This document shows, in pieces, positions 1-5,675 of a DNA stretch of 11,404 nucleotides. A program made the position numbers and the translations under genes. The notes beneath the pieces were generated by a model that was not told the origin of the DNA, did not search any database, and worked only from the letters and a program-made list of their open reading frames with translations. Location: positions 183,521 to 194,924 of the forward strand of contig MU646447.1 of assembly GCA_026770585.1 (NCBI GenBank), written 5' to 3'. How positions within the stretch are numbered: the first letter of the stretch is position 1; each line of letters begins with the position of its first letter. This stretch comes from Baffinella frigidus (Eukaryota; Cryptophyceae; Cryptomonadales; Baffinellaceae).

Positions 1-143
1 CCCCCCGGAATCCTTTTCTAAGGTCAGGAGAGGATCCGGTAGGAGAGGCGCCCGTCGCAGAAACAGGGCCATCTGCACATCCAGCTCTTCATCGCGGCCC
101 GAAGTTTGAGAAAGTGCCTTGTCCAGCTCCGCTCTTTCAGTTC
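1..143 (-). CDS. possible exon at the left edge
   Basis: On the minus strand, after ctctcctccgaacag|GA, the frame runs open to the window edge: ERAELDKALSQTSGRDEELD then VQMALFLRRAPLLPDPLL. Residues are helix-like with plausible codon use. It could be a downstream exon of the WD40 gene or part of another gene. No motif supports either. Confidence 0.3.
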
Positions 144-729
144 CTGTTCGGAGGAGAGTCCTCGTATATCCCTCCGGGGTACCTGGACTCATGCCCACAC
201 GTCTCTCCCCGCTTTGAACTTGGATTTTCCGGGGGGGTGATGTGTGATCAATCCAGGGAGGTGCTCTCCCCCAGGAGAGTGCCGAACTTGGACCCAAGTT
301 AAAGGCAGAACCGAAAGACGCAAGTTTCGGGTCTGATTGAGCACACCCTGAGCTTCCAAGTATGGGCAGGTTGGGGAACTCTACCTGAGTGGGGAACTCC
401 GACGAAGTCACTCCAGATGGGATATCTTTTGTTGGGGAGAAAGGGGACCTCGGTCCTCGGATGGCAACTTAAATCCTGAGCGGTGCACGCACAGAGGTTT
501 TCCGTTTTGAGAGCGGGGGGGTACCTTGCCAAAAGCGATGCACCGCGCAGGAGACTGGAGCGCGACCCAATCCCCCAATTTGTGTAGTGGCAGTTTCTTG
601 AGGAGGACAACGCTGGAGCAGTCCCCATATGTTTTCCTACTCTCGCCTCAATTCTGCGCCGTGCATTTCTCTTTCGAATGAAGTCAATAAGTGTCAATAA
701 ATAAGTGTGCAGCAGCGCCCCAGTCCTGC
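144..729. other. no gene recognised
   Basis: Open frames exist on both strands but none has a motif or convincing splice sites. Seen here: a short palindrome AACTTGGACCCAAGTT at 286-301 and two copies of TGGGGAACTC about 20 bases apart near 372-400. Confidence 0.5.
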
Positions 730-825
730 CGCGAGTCAAGGGATGCGTTAGCGAGAAGTCCAAGTTCCCCGAGGAGTCGTTGCACGCTCACTGTCGCTAC
801 ACTCTCACCATCGCTCTCGGCGCCC
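730..825 (-). CDS. WD40 gene exon 11, candidate blade 7
   Basis: Begins after tgagcag|G, in phase with exon 10, and reads GAESDGESVATVSVQRLL then GELGLLANASLDSR. The VATVSV and LLANASLDS parts resemble strands b and c of a WD40 blade, which is what a seventh blade needs. The match is weaker than in the other exons and the strand d exon that should follow was not found. The donor would be CG|GCAGGA, again GC. Confidence 0.45.
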
Positions 826-3800
826 CTGCTCAGACACAGCCTCGGTGGGGGTGCACATAGTGGCCGTGTTGGTAGTAACAACGGTCTTCCTTACTAGGAG
901 CAGTCCTGACAGAAAAAGACACACACCCAGCGTGCGAGAACTTTCCTCATTTCAGCACAGCAAGTTCAGAACGGCAAAACAAGTTTATTTCAAAGCAAGT
1001 TTATTTCAGAGGGCAAGTTTTGCAACGCAACTTTATTTCAGGAAGCAGTGTACGGCAACTTCATTTGTAAAGCAACTTCATTCCAGGAAGCGAGCACGCG
1101 CCTGGGATCCCAAATAAGGCAGACAGAATCGTCGCCTCCCGACGCGAGAATGCTCCCGTCTCTTGAGAATGCCACGCTCCACACCAGCATCGCGTGCCCT
1201 TCCAGCACTCGTATCGCTTCTCCTGCCGTGTGTGTGGGGGGGGGGTTCACGCCACAGGTACTTGGGAGCGGCCCTGTAGGCGAGGACCAGGCGAGGGTTG
1301 TCTCGTCTGGGGTGAAGACGTTAGTCCACACCACCATCCTTTCCCTTCCAGCACTCGTATCGCTTCTCCTGCCGCGCACTGTGTCACTCCGGCTATTCCT
1401 ACCGGACTGTGTTCCGGGTGTTCTCACACGGGCCTGTGTCCTCAGAGTGCCCTTCCAGCACTCGCGAGGCTTCTCCTGCCCTTCCGATGCACACGTGTAA
1501 ATTAAAGCCTGCACGTCTACGACCAGCGTAGACTCGCGTAGACTGATCAAAGGAGCGCCAGGAGTTAAGGAGGGAGGCCTCTCCGGAGAGGAGGGAGGCA
1601 TCCAGGTCTCCATCATATGCCTGTGTTGGGTTCCCGCGGCCACAGGTCAGAAGGGCTGGCCTCGTGGCATGGCTGCCAGCCCACGCGACGATGGCCTGTG
1701 TATCAAACAGGTGACTTTTGTTGAGTCTTTCTATTATTCCTGCACTTCTAAAAGTATTTTAATCTGGAATCCGGATAAGTTGACAGATTTGTGGGCGATT
1801 GAAGGCGAGTTGACTTTTGAAACAGAGGGGTTTGGTGCACAGGTCATCGTTGCGTGGGCACTTCAGCCTCACCTAGGCTCATAACCTGCACGTCTAAGAT
1901 GATGACTCACACTGAGGGTGGGGGAAGTGGAGGTTGGTAGAGGAGGAGGCCTGATCGAGCGTTCCACAAACGTATATAATGATCTCCCCCCGCGGACGCG
2001 AGAGTCTGCCCATCTGGAGAGAACGTCACACTGCACCACGCCAACACGCCCACCATTCAGGAAAGACCGTTTCCTTGGTAGCCCAGCAAACGTCAGTCAA
2101 AGAACGGCTGCTGGCGCGAGTCTCTCCATCTGGCGAGAAAGCCACACTGCAACACGCAGAGCACACGCCAAACATTCATTTAGGTCCTCAAGCTTTTGCG
2201 AGATCCTGCCACTGTTTCTGGGCCCTGGCAGACACGCGAGACCTGGTGATGAGCTTGGAGTGTCCTTGGAGCTCCAATTGCTTCTCTCCGGACCAGGCGT
2301 CCCACACCTTGACCAACCTGCCATTCTCCGGAATGAGATACACCCCCACTAGGTCCCCTAGTCCAAGCCAAGTTGAGGCTTCAGTTGCCCGCTGCGACTA
2401 GCAGTCTTTCTCGACTTGGTACAAAACTTGACCATCCCACCCAGTTGACGGAACTGTCAAGAACGCACCCGCTCCATACCTCTTCAGAAGAGTTACAGCA
2501 CCCCGCTCCGAAAACGCACAAATGCCACTGGAGCTTTGAGTTTAAATAAGAGAAAGACACAGCCTCGGTGGGAGTGTACATGGCGGCCGCGTCGGTAGTA
2601 ATGAAGGTCTCTCTCACTACAGGGGTACCTCGCTCATAAGAAACGCCCCCCCCCCCTAGGACCACCGTAGGGCCATAGGCATGGTCCTACTGTAGGGTCC
2701 TAGGGGGGGACGGTTTCTTATGAGCGAGGTACCCCTGTAGCGCCCACCTGTCGACGCCTCCGCTGGCGAGGCTGCGCGCGTCGACCGGGGGAAAGGCCGC
2801 CGCGAGCACTTCCCCCGCGTGCGCTTCCGCCAGCCACCCGCTGCATACCCCTGCTCGCGTGACGCGTGTTCGTACCTTTGAGAGAGAGAGAGAGAGAGAG
2901 CAAGAGAGAGAGAGAGCATAAAGAGAGAGCGCGCGCGCGAGAGAGCGAGCAAGAGAGAGCGAGCGAGTGTGTGTGTGAGAGAGAGAGATGCGCGGAGGAT
3001 GCGTGCAATCTCGTGTCGCGCGACCAAAAGTCAACACCCGATGCGGGCCTGTCAACCCTCATGCGGCGCACCTTGGGAGGATGTGAGCCTCGGTCGGACA
3101 GGTGATGAGCCTCGATGGTGCAGAGGACACCAGAAGCCCTCTCATCAGACCATAGTTAACGTGAGTCAAAATGTGTTGTGGTGAAGCACCTCACAGCGGG
3201 TGCCAGAGAGCAACGGCGCCGTCGAGGCTGCCGGACGCCAACCGCGATCCTTTAGGTCCTTTAGGTTTTGAATGCTCCCAACATACGCCAACGACACGCC
3301 CTTCCGTAGAAAGGACTGCAGAGAAAGCATGTTTGCTTTCGGATCGCGTGCCAAGGCACCCGTCCAGAACGCCTTGCCATGCTCGACCCTTATCCGGGGA
3401 AACCTATTTTTCTTTCATTTGATAGCAATCAAAATTACTACACAGATTCTTTTATATTACTAATAAGAACGAATTGTGTAGTAATTTTCGTTGCCATCAA
3501 ATGAAAGAAAAATAGGTCTCCCCGGATAAACCCTGCCCAGGAACCACCGTGTGCGAATTGTTTGCTGTGTTTTTCTCCTCGTCTGTATTTCCTTAGGCTC
3601 CGGAGGGAGCTGTGGCGATCACGTGAATGAGTGGTCCAGCACCCAGTACCTCAACTGTCTCCATTTGTAAACAAGCATCCAACGGCAAGCGAATCCTTAA
3701 ACCCTATATCCTGAACCCTAAACCCTTCGCCCCCAACCACTATTCCCGAAACCTTGAAGCACCATGCTGAGACCTTGTTAGGCGCGAAGGCGAGGCAGGT

Positions 3801-5362
3801 GACGACGTCAGAGTGCTCCACCTCCAGCAGCCGTTCCAGCCTGCCAGCGGGGCAACCTCAGAGAAAGAGGTTTCGTGTGGAGAAACGCAATCAGGGAAAC
3901 TACTCGAACTCTGTGAAGAAGCCAAGTCAGAGTATCAAACTCAAGTCCAGACCACATACGGGTCTGTATTGCCTGCTACAAATCCTGCCCGCATCAGTCG
4001 ACAGCATTGGGACCCACCCTGGATGGAACATTATGGTATTTTGAGCATTCTTAAGTCAACTCCCCTTGGAGATGGCGCCACAATGTGGCGCCCCCGTGAT
4101 GAATGGATCTGGTACAAAAGGGTCTAATATGTATTCTAGTGGTATAAATCATGTCAACTTTTGCGATAAAGGGTTATTCGGGATTGGCCACAAGTCCCCT
4201 CCAGGGTGGTCTGTTCTGTGATCAGCGACCTGGCGGTGAGCGTGTTCTACAGGACGATCTTGCGGTCGGAGCCCCCCGTAGCGATGCGTGTCGCGCACGC
4301 CGAGAACACCGCCAACACCTGACGCCTTCCGCGTCATCGGGGCACGTGTGCGTCTTGATGCATCGATCGATGTGCAGAGGAGGGCTGACGCAGCGGGCAT
4401 GCGAACGCCAGATCTTCACAGTATGCACGGCGCTCTGGCCTGGGCGCCCTCAGCCTTGCAGCAAGACCTTTTCGCTCTACGCGTAACAGCAAGACCTGGG
4501 TGCCGGCAGCGTGACCGACGACGAGAGGACACGCGCCGTCCACAAGCGCGCCTCCACTCGCTCCCTCCCGGCATATACACCCTTATCTCAGAAAACGAGT
4601 TCTAAAACTCGTTTTCTTAAGTCAATTCCCCTACAAATTCGTCAACTTATTCTTTACTCTCCGCATAAGTTGACAAATTTGTAGAGGAATTGACTTGAGA
4701 AAACAAGTTTTAGAACTCGTTTTCTGAGATAAACCCGCACTTCCCGTTGTGACGAAGCCTGGTCCTCGTTTGGTCGCGGGGCGTGAGACCACCTTGTGGG
4801 GATGCACGTGGTTCCGGGCGCCCGGGGCTCAGCACCGGGAGGGGCTCCGGTTCTGTTCCTCGAGGTGGGATCGCGTGAAGGTGTGTTTGCGCTGCTGCTC
4901 ACTGAGAAAAACGAAAGACCGATTGATGGCGGATTCGGGGTTGGACCGGCGTATCGGCGGCTTCTCCTCCCTTGTTCGCAGAAAAAATAGCCTCACATTC
5001 CTGCGAGACCGCGCCAGAGTGGCCTCAAACACAGCTCACATTCTCGACAATCAAAAGCTCCGATCTGCCCGCGCCGAGTATCAGGCAACGAATCTAGCCT
5101 CAACCCAGAGGGGGCTCTCCTCCACTGGCGCACCCGTCTTCGCTCGCGCTCGCCACACGCTCCCCGTCGGGCGCCATCGCCACGCTTGTCACCGCCTGGG
5201 CCAAGAAAAGGGGCTCCACAAGCTCAGGACGATGCGGGTTCTTTTTATTTGGAAAGGGTGAGTTTTCATGGCGTTGTCTGGGCGCGCAGGGGGCAGGGTG
5301 GCAGGTGCCTTGCTGTGTGCCCTGACGTCGAACCTCGCGTCCTCGCTGGTTAAGCCAGCCAT
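730..5362 (-). CDS. WD40-repeat beta-propeller protein, multi-exon gene (possibly decaying)
   Basis: Spliced gene read on the minus strand. Proposed exons, 5' to 3': 5362-5309, 5195-5134, 4434-4390, 4318-4230, 3840-3774, 3274-3195, 2840-2748, 2317-2243, 2030-1951, 1222-1102, 825-730. Together they encode about 287 residues, which suits a seven-bladed propeller. Each exon carries part of a WD40 blade, for example VTSVAMAPDGERVASASEDG, TVKIW, LASGGVDR, LVKVWDAWSGEKQ, SVTFSPDGQTLASAGGD, GEAIRVLEGH and VWSVAFSRDGSILASGG, and nearly all joins keep frame and restore blade spacing. WD40 propellers are protein-interaction scaffolds; no subfamily is recognisable, so the specific role is unknown. Oddities: a TAG codon replaces the blade 2 Trp, three or four donors appear to be GC, one junction (5134 to 4434) is unresolved, and decayed exon copies lie beside two exons. 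The 3' end is not certain. It could be a functional gene with an assembly error or a young pseudogene. Confidence 0.85.
832..896. repeat. 65-base dispersed repeat, copy 1
   Basis: AGACACAGCCTCGGTGGG followed by a conserved stretch ending TTACTA. Copy 2 is at 2555-2619 and a diverged copy at about 10290-10340. On the minus strand copies 1 and 2 both read a CTPTEAVS or YTPTEAVS peptide, which may be chance. Confidence 0.7.
958..1096. repeat. degenerate tandem repeat of GCAAGTTTATTTCAG type
   Basis: About seven irregular units of 14-24 bases built on GCAA(G/C)TTTATTTCAGGAA follow one another. They lie in the WD40 intron just after exon 10. Confidence 0.75.
1102..1222 (-). CDS. WD40 gene exon 10 (blade 5 to 6)
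   Basis: Begins after acggcag|GA and reads GEAIRVLEGHAMLVWSVAF then SRDGSILASGGDDSVCLIWD. It contains the GH pair, the full strand b and c region and the WD motif of blade 6. It is the intact member of three tandem copies of this exon start (1222, 1368, 1475). The proposed donor CCC AG|GCGCGT is GC and fits the next exon. Without splicing, the frame runs into the degenerate repeat and stops. Confidence 0.88.
1251..1368 (-). pseudogene. frameshifted tandem copy of WD40 exon 10
   Basis: Begins with the same ggcag|GAGAAGCG acceptor and GEAIRVLEG as exon 10. It then loses one base relative to exon 10 (…GGGAAAGGATG against …GGGCACGCGATG) and continues in another frame as MVVWTNVFTPDETTLAWSS, still recognisable as strands b and c. 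No DG turn or WD motif follows. It is a broken duplicate. Confidence 0.7.
1400..1475 (-). pseudogene. third, most decayed copy of WD40 exon 10 start
   Basis: Shares the acceptor ggcag|GAGAAGC and GEASRVLEGHSE, then diverges and reaches a stop. The three starts lie 107 and 146 bases apart. This copy keeps only about 35 recognisable bases. Confidence 0.6.
1765..1830. repeat. diverged inverted-repeat fragment related to element G
   Basis: ATAAGTTGACAGATTTGTGG and a nearby GAGTTGACTTTTGAAAC resemble the right half of element G (4660-4700). It lies in the WD40 intron between exons 9 and 10. Confidence 0.4.
1951..2030 (-). CDS. WD40 gene exon 9 (blade 5)
   Basis: Begins after ggtgcag|T and continues LIT with SVTFSPDGQTLASAGGD then HYIRLWNARS. 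This is almost a consensus WD40 blade. The end appears to be TCA G|GCCTCC, a GC donor, since only that keeps NARSG followed by EAIRVLEGH in frame. A strong GTGAGT lies further on but would leave the wrong phase. Confidence 0.85.
2095..2146 (-). pseudogene. decayed tandem copy of WD40 exon 9
   Basis: After gttgcag|T the sequence reads SVAFSPDGETRASSRS and then stops (TTTGA). It matches exon 9 at 2030-1951 both in the acceptor region and in the coding start, offset by 116 bases. The second half of the blade is missing. Its phase would also fit exon 8, so it might be an alternative exon, but the truncated blade argues for a dead duplicate. Confidence 0.7.
2243..2317 (-). CDS. WD40 gene exon 8 (blade 4 WD motif)
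   Basis: Begins after aatggcag|G. The split Arg codon joins GGVDR to LVKVWDAWSGEKQLELQGH, a clear strand d with the WD dipeptide followed by the GH of the next blade, then SKLIT. The donor ACC AG|GTCTCG leaves phase 2, which the next exon completes to Ser. The open frame has no ATG, so a start-to-stop ORF search misses it. Confidence 0.88.
2555..2619. repeat. 65-base dispersed repeat, copy 2
   Basis: Same orientation as copy 1 at 832-896, with AGACACAGCCTCGGTGGG shared. It ends exactly at the TA where element A copy 1 inserted. Confidence 0.7.
2618..2739. mobile_element. MITE-like element A, copy 1 (TA-flanked)
   Basis: Terminal inverted repeats CAGGGGTACCTCGCTCATA at 2620 and its complement ending 2737 are near perfect over about 24 bases. 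TA flanks both sides (2618-2619, 2738-2739). The 118-base interior is C- and G-rich with AGGACCACCGTAGG. It lies 10 bases inside the WD40 intron after exon 7. Copy 2 is at 10494-10610. Confidence 0.9.
2748..2840 (-). CDS. WD40 gene exon 7 (blade 3 to 4)
   Basis: Begins after tatgcag|C, in phase with exon 6, and reads GWLAEAHAGEVLAAAF then PPVDARSLASGGVDR. It carries the AH pair, strand b and strand c of blade 4. The donor is GAC AG|GTGGGC. Element A copy 1 begins only 10 bases into the following intron. In transcript sense, the preceding intron carries a long CT tract upstream of the acceptor. Confidence 0.85.
2879..2989. repeat. GA-rich microsatellite
   Basis: Imperfect (GA)n with CG and GT interruptions. 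It lies in the WD40 intron before exon 7, so it is a CT tract in the transcript. Confidence 0.95.
3195..3274 (-). CDS. WD40 gene exon 6 (blade 3)
   Basis: Reads GSRLASGSLDGAVALWHP, the second half of blade 3, preceded by a Lys- and Pro-rich stretch (HSKPKGPK) if the acceptor ggag|CAT is used. That acceptor keeps frame with exon 5; the closer ctaaag|GA acceptors do not. The end is CT|GTGAGG, a strong donor, giving Leu with the next exon. The 5' edge is the uncertain part. Confidence 0.7.
3391..3528. mobile_element. MITE-like element E, copy 1 (TA-flanked)
   Basis: A 134-base near-palindrome with TCCGGGGAAACCTATTTTTC termini running through CATTTGAT and AATTACTACAC. TA is on both sides. It lies in the WD40 intron between exons 5 and 6. 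Confidence 0.92.
3697..3727. repeat. short CCCTAAA telomere-like stretch
   Basis: TTAAACCCTATATCCTGAAC followed by CCTAAACCC, in a WD40 intron. Confidence 0.65.
3774..3840 (-). CDS. WD40 gene exon 5 (blade 2 to 3)
   Basis: Begins after ctggcag|G and reads LERLLEVEHSDVVTCLAFAP then NK. It contains the end of blade 2, the H-D pair region and strand b of blade 3. The donor is AAG|GTCTCA. The 499-base intron that follows holds element E copy 1 and telomere-like repeats. Confidence 0.8.
4014..4209. mobile_element. element F, copy 1
   Basis: 196 bases bounded by CCACCCTGGA and TCCAGGGTGG, nearly identical to 9861-10056 in the same orientation. It contains the stem GGCGCCACAATGTGGCGCC. It lies in the WD40 intron between exons 4 and 5. 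Confidence 0.92.
4230..4318 (-). CDS. WD40 gene exon 4 (blade 2) with in-frame TAG
   Basis: Reads VLAVFSACATRIATGGSDR then KIVL-stop-NTLTA. The stop, TAG at 4249-4247, lies exactly where WD40 blades carry Trp, so a single TGG to TAG change explains it. The exon ends GCC AG|GTCGCT, and with the next exon's G restores Arg and continues LERLLEVEH in frame. Downstream exons still look well kept, so this is a recent lesion, an assembly error, or (least likely) a recoded UAG. Confidence 0.8.
4390..4434 (-). CDS. WD40 gene exon 3 (strand d of blade 1, TVKIW)
   Basis: Reads SAVHTVKIWRSHARC after a possible acceptor gccag|AGC. TVKIW is the classic WD40 strand d, exactly what blade 1 lacks. A 71-base GT-AG intron (GTCAGC to GTCAG) separates it from the next exon in phase 0. 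Two other acceptors a few bases upstream (…ccag|GC and …tgag|GG) would add residues and need a different donor. Confidence 0.65.
4584..4731. mobile_element. MITE-like element G (TA-flanked)
   Basis: A 144-base palindrome-like element with termini TCTCAGAAAACGAGTT and TA on both sides. The inner arms carry TACAAATTCGTCAAC, which also occurs in element C. It lies in the WD40 intron between exons 2 and 3. Confidence 0.9.
5134..5195 (-). CDS. WD40 gene exon 2 (blade 1, strands a-c)
   Basis: The exon follows a good acceptor, ccttttcttggcccag|G, and reads VTSVAMAPDGERVASASEDG, a textbook first half of a WD40 blade including the DG turn. The 3' boundary is uncertain: GG|GTGCGC is the nearest GT donor, but its phase does not match the best acceptor of the next exon, and other donors a few bases downstream would. 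The next exon supplies TVKIW, the expected strand d. Confidence 0.8.
5309..5362 (-). CDS. WD40 gene exon 1 (start codon candidate)
   Basis: The reading starts at the ATG at 5362-5360 with MAGLTSEDARFDVRAHSK. The AHSK end supplies the usual GH-like start of a blade and joins in phase 0 to the next exon (A|VTSVAMAPDG). The donor would be AAG|GCACCT, a GC donor. The frame stays open upstream to another ATG at 5464 (through RVAVFKV), so the true start could lie further out. I chose 5362 because the residues after it look like a compact N-terminus and a G follows the ATG. Confidence 0.55.
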
Positions 5363-5550
5363 AACCTTGAATACGGCCACTCTGCAACCCCACAGCAAGC
5401 ATCGCCAAAATCCCCAAAATCTAGAAAATCCTGTCGTCCTTATGGATTCGTCCAAAGTGGTCAAATCACCTCATCGTCAACTTTGGACGATCCTCAACTT
5501 AAGAAGGACACCGCGAGCCGTCGAGGGGGCTGTTTCAGAAACTGTACGCG
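5363..5550. promoter_or_regulatory. divergent intergenic region between WD40 and bL27m starts
   Basis: Only 188 bases separate the two proposed ATGs, which face away from each other, so this stretch should hold both promoters or one bidirectional promoter plus both 5' UTRs. No TATA box stands out. It contains an inverted repeat CGTCCAAAGT (5448-5457) and ACTTTGGACG (5480-5489), which could be a regulatory palindrome or a short element. Confidence 0.5.
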
Positions 5551-5675
5551 ATGAACAGCTTCCTGCGGTCGCTGCCCGGTGCGCTGAGAGGCGGGTGCTC
5601 CGCCATCGCGGCGCCGTCTGTGTTTGCGGCCCATGCCACGTTCTCACTCAACGCGCTCGGCATGGTCACCCGCCG
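5551..5675 (+). CDS. MRPL27: bL27m exon 1 (presequence)
   Basis: The ATG at 5551 opens a 41-codon frame with basic and hydrophobic residues and one Glu-free, Asp-free stretch, as in mitochondrial targeting peptides. The donor CG|GTGAGC splits an Arg codon completed by the G that starts exon 2. Without splicing the frame would end at the TGA overlapping the donor. Confidence 0.85.

Noticed and set aside
299-763. 154-codon minus-strand ORF
   Set aside because: No motif, low-complexity character, and it overlaps the candidate blade 7 exon in another frame.
1048-1500. 150-codon plus-strand ORF
   Set aside because: It is the antisense of WD40 exon 10 and its duplicates; its apparent repeats come from that duplication.
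1669-1884. Plus-strand ORF with KSILIWNPDKLTDLW, like a WD40 strand d
   Set aside because: It lies on the strand opposite the real WD40 gene, overlaps an AAGTTGAC inverted-repeat fragment like element G, and has no neighbouring blade motifs.
2656-3105. Several ORFs rich in Arg-Glu or Ser-Leu
   Set aside because: They are translations of the GA microsatellite and of element A.
4151-4486. Plus-strand ORFs at 4151 and 9950 starting with the same MSTFAIKGYSGLA peptide
   Set aside because: Both lie in element F; the shared peptide reflects the repeated DNA, not a gene family.
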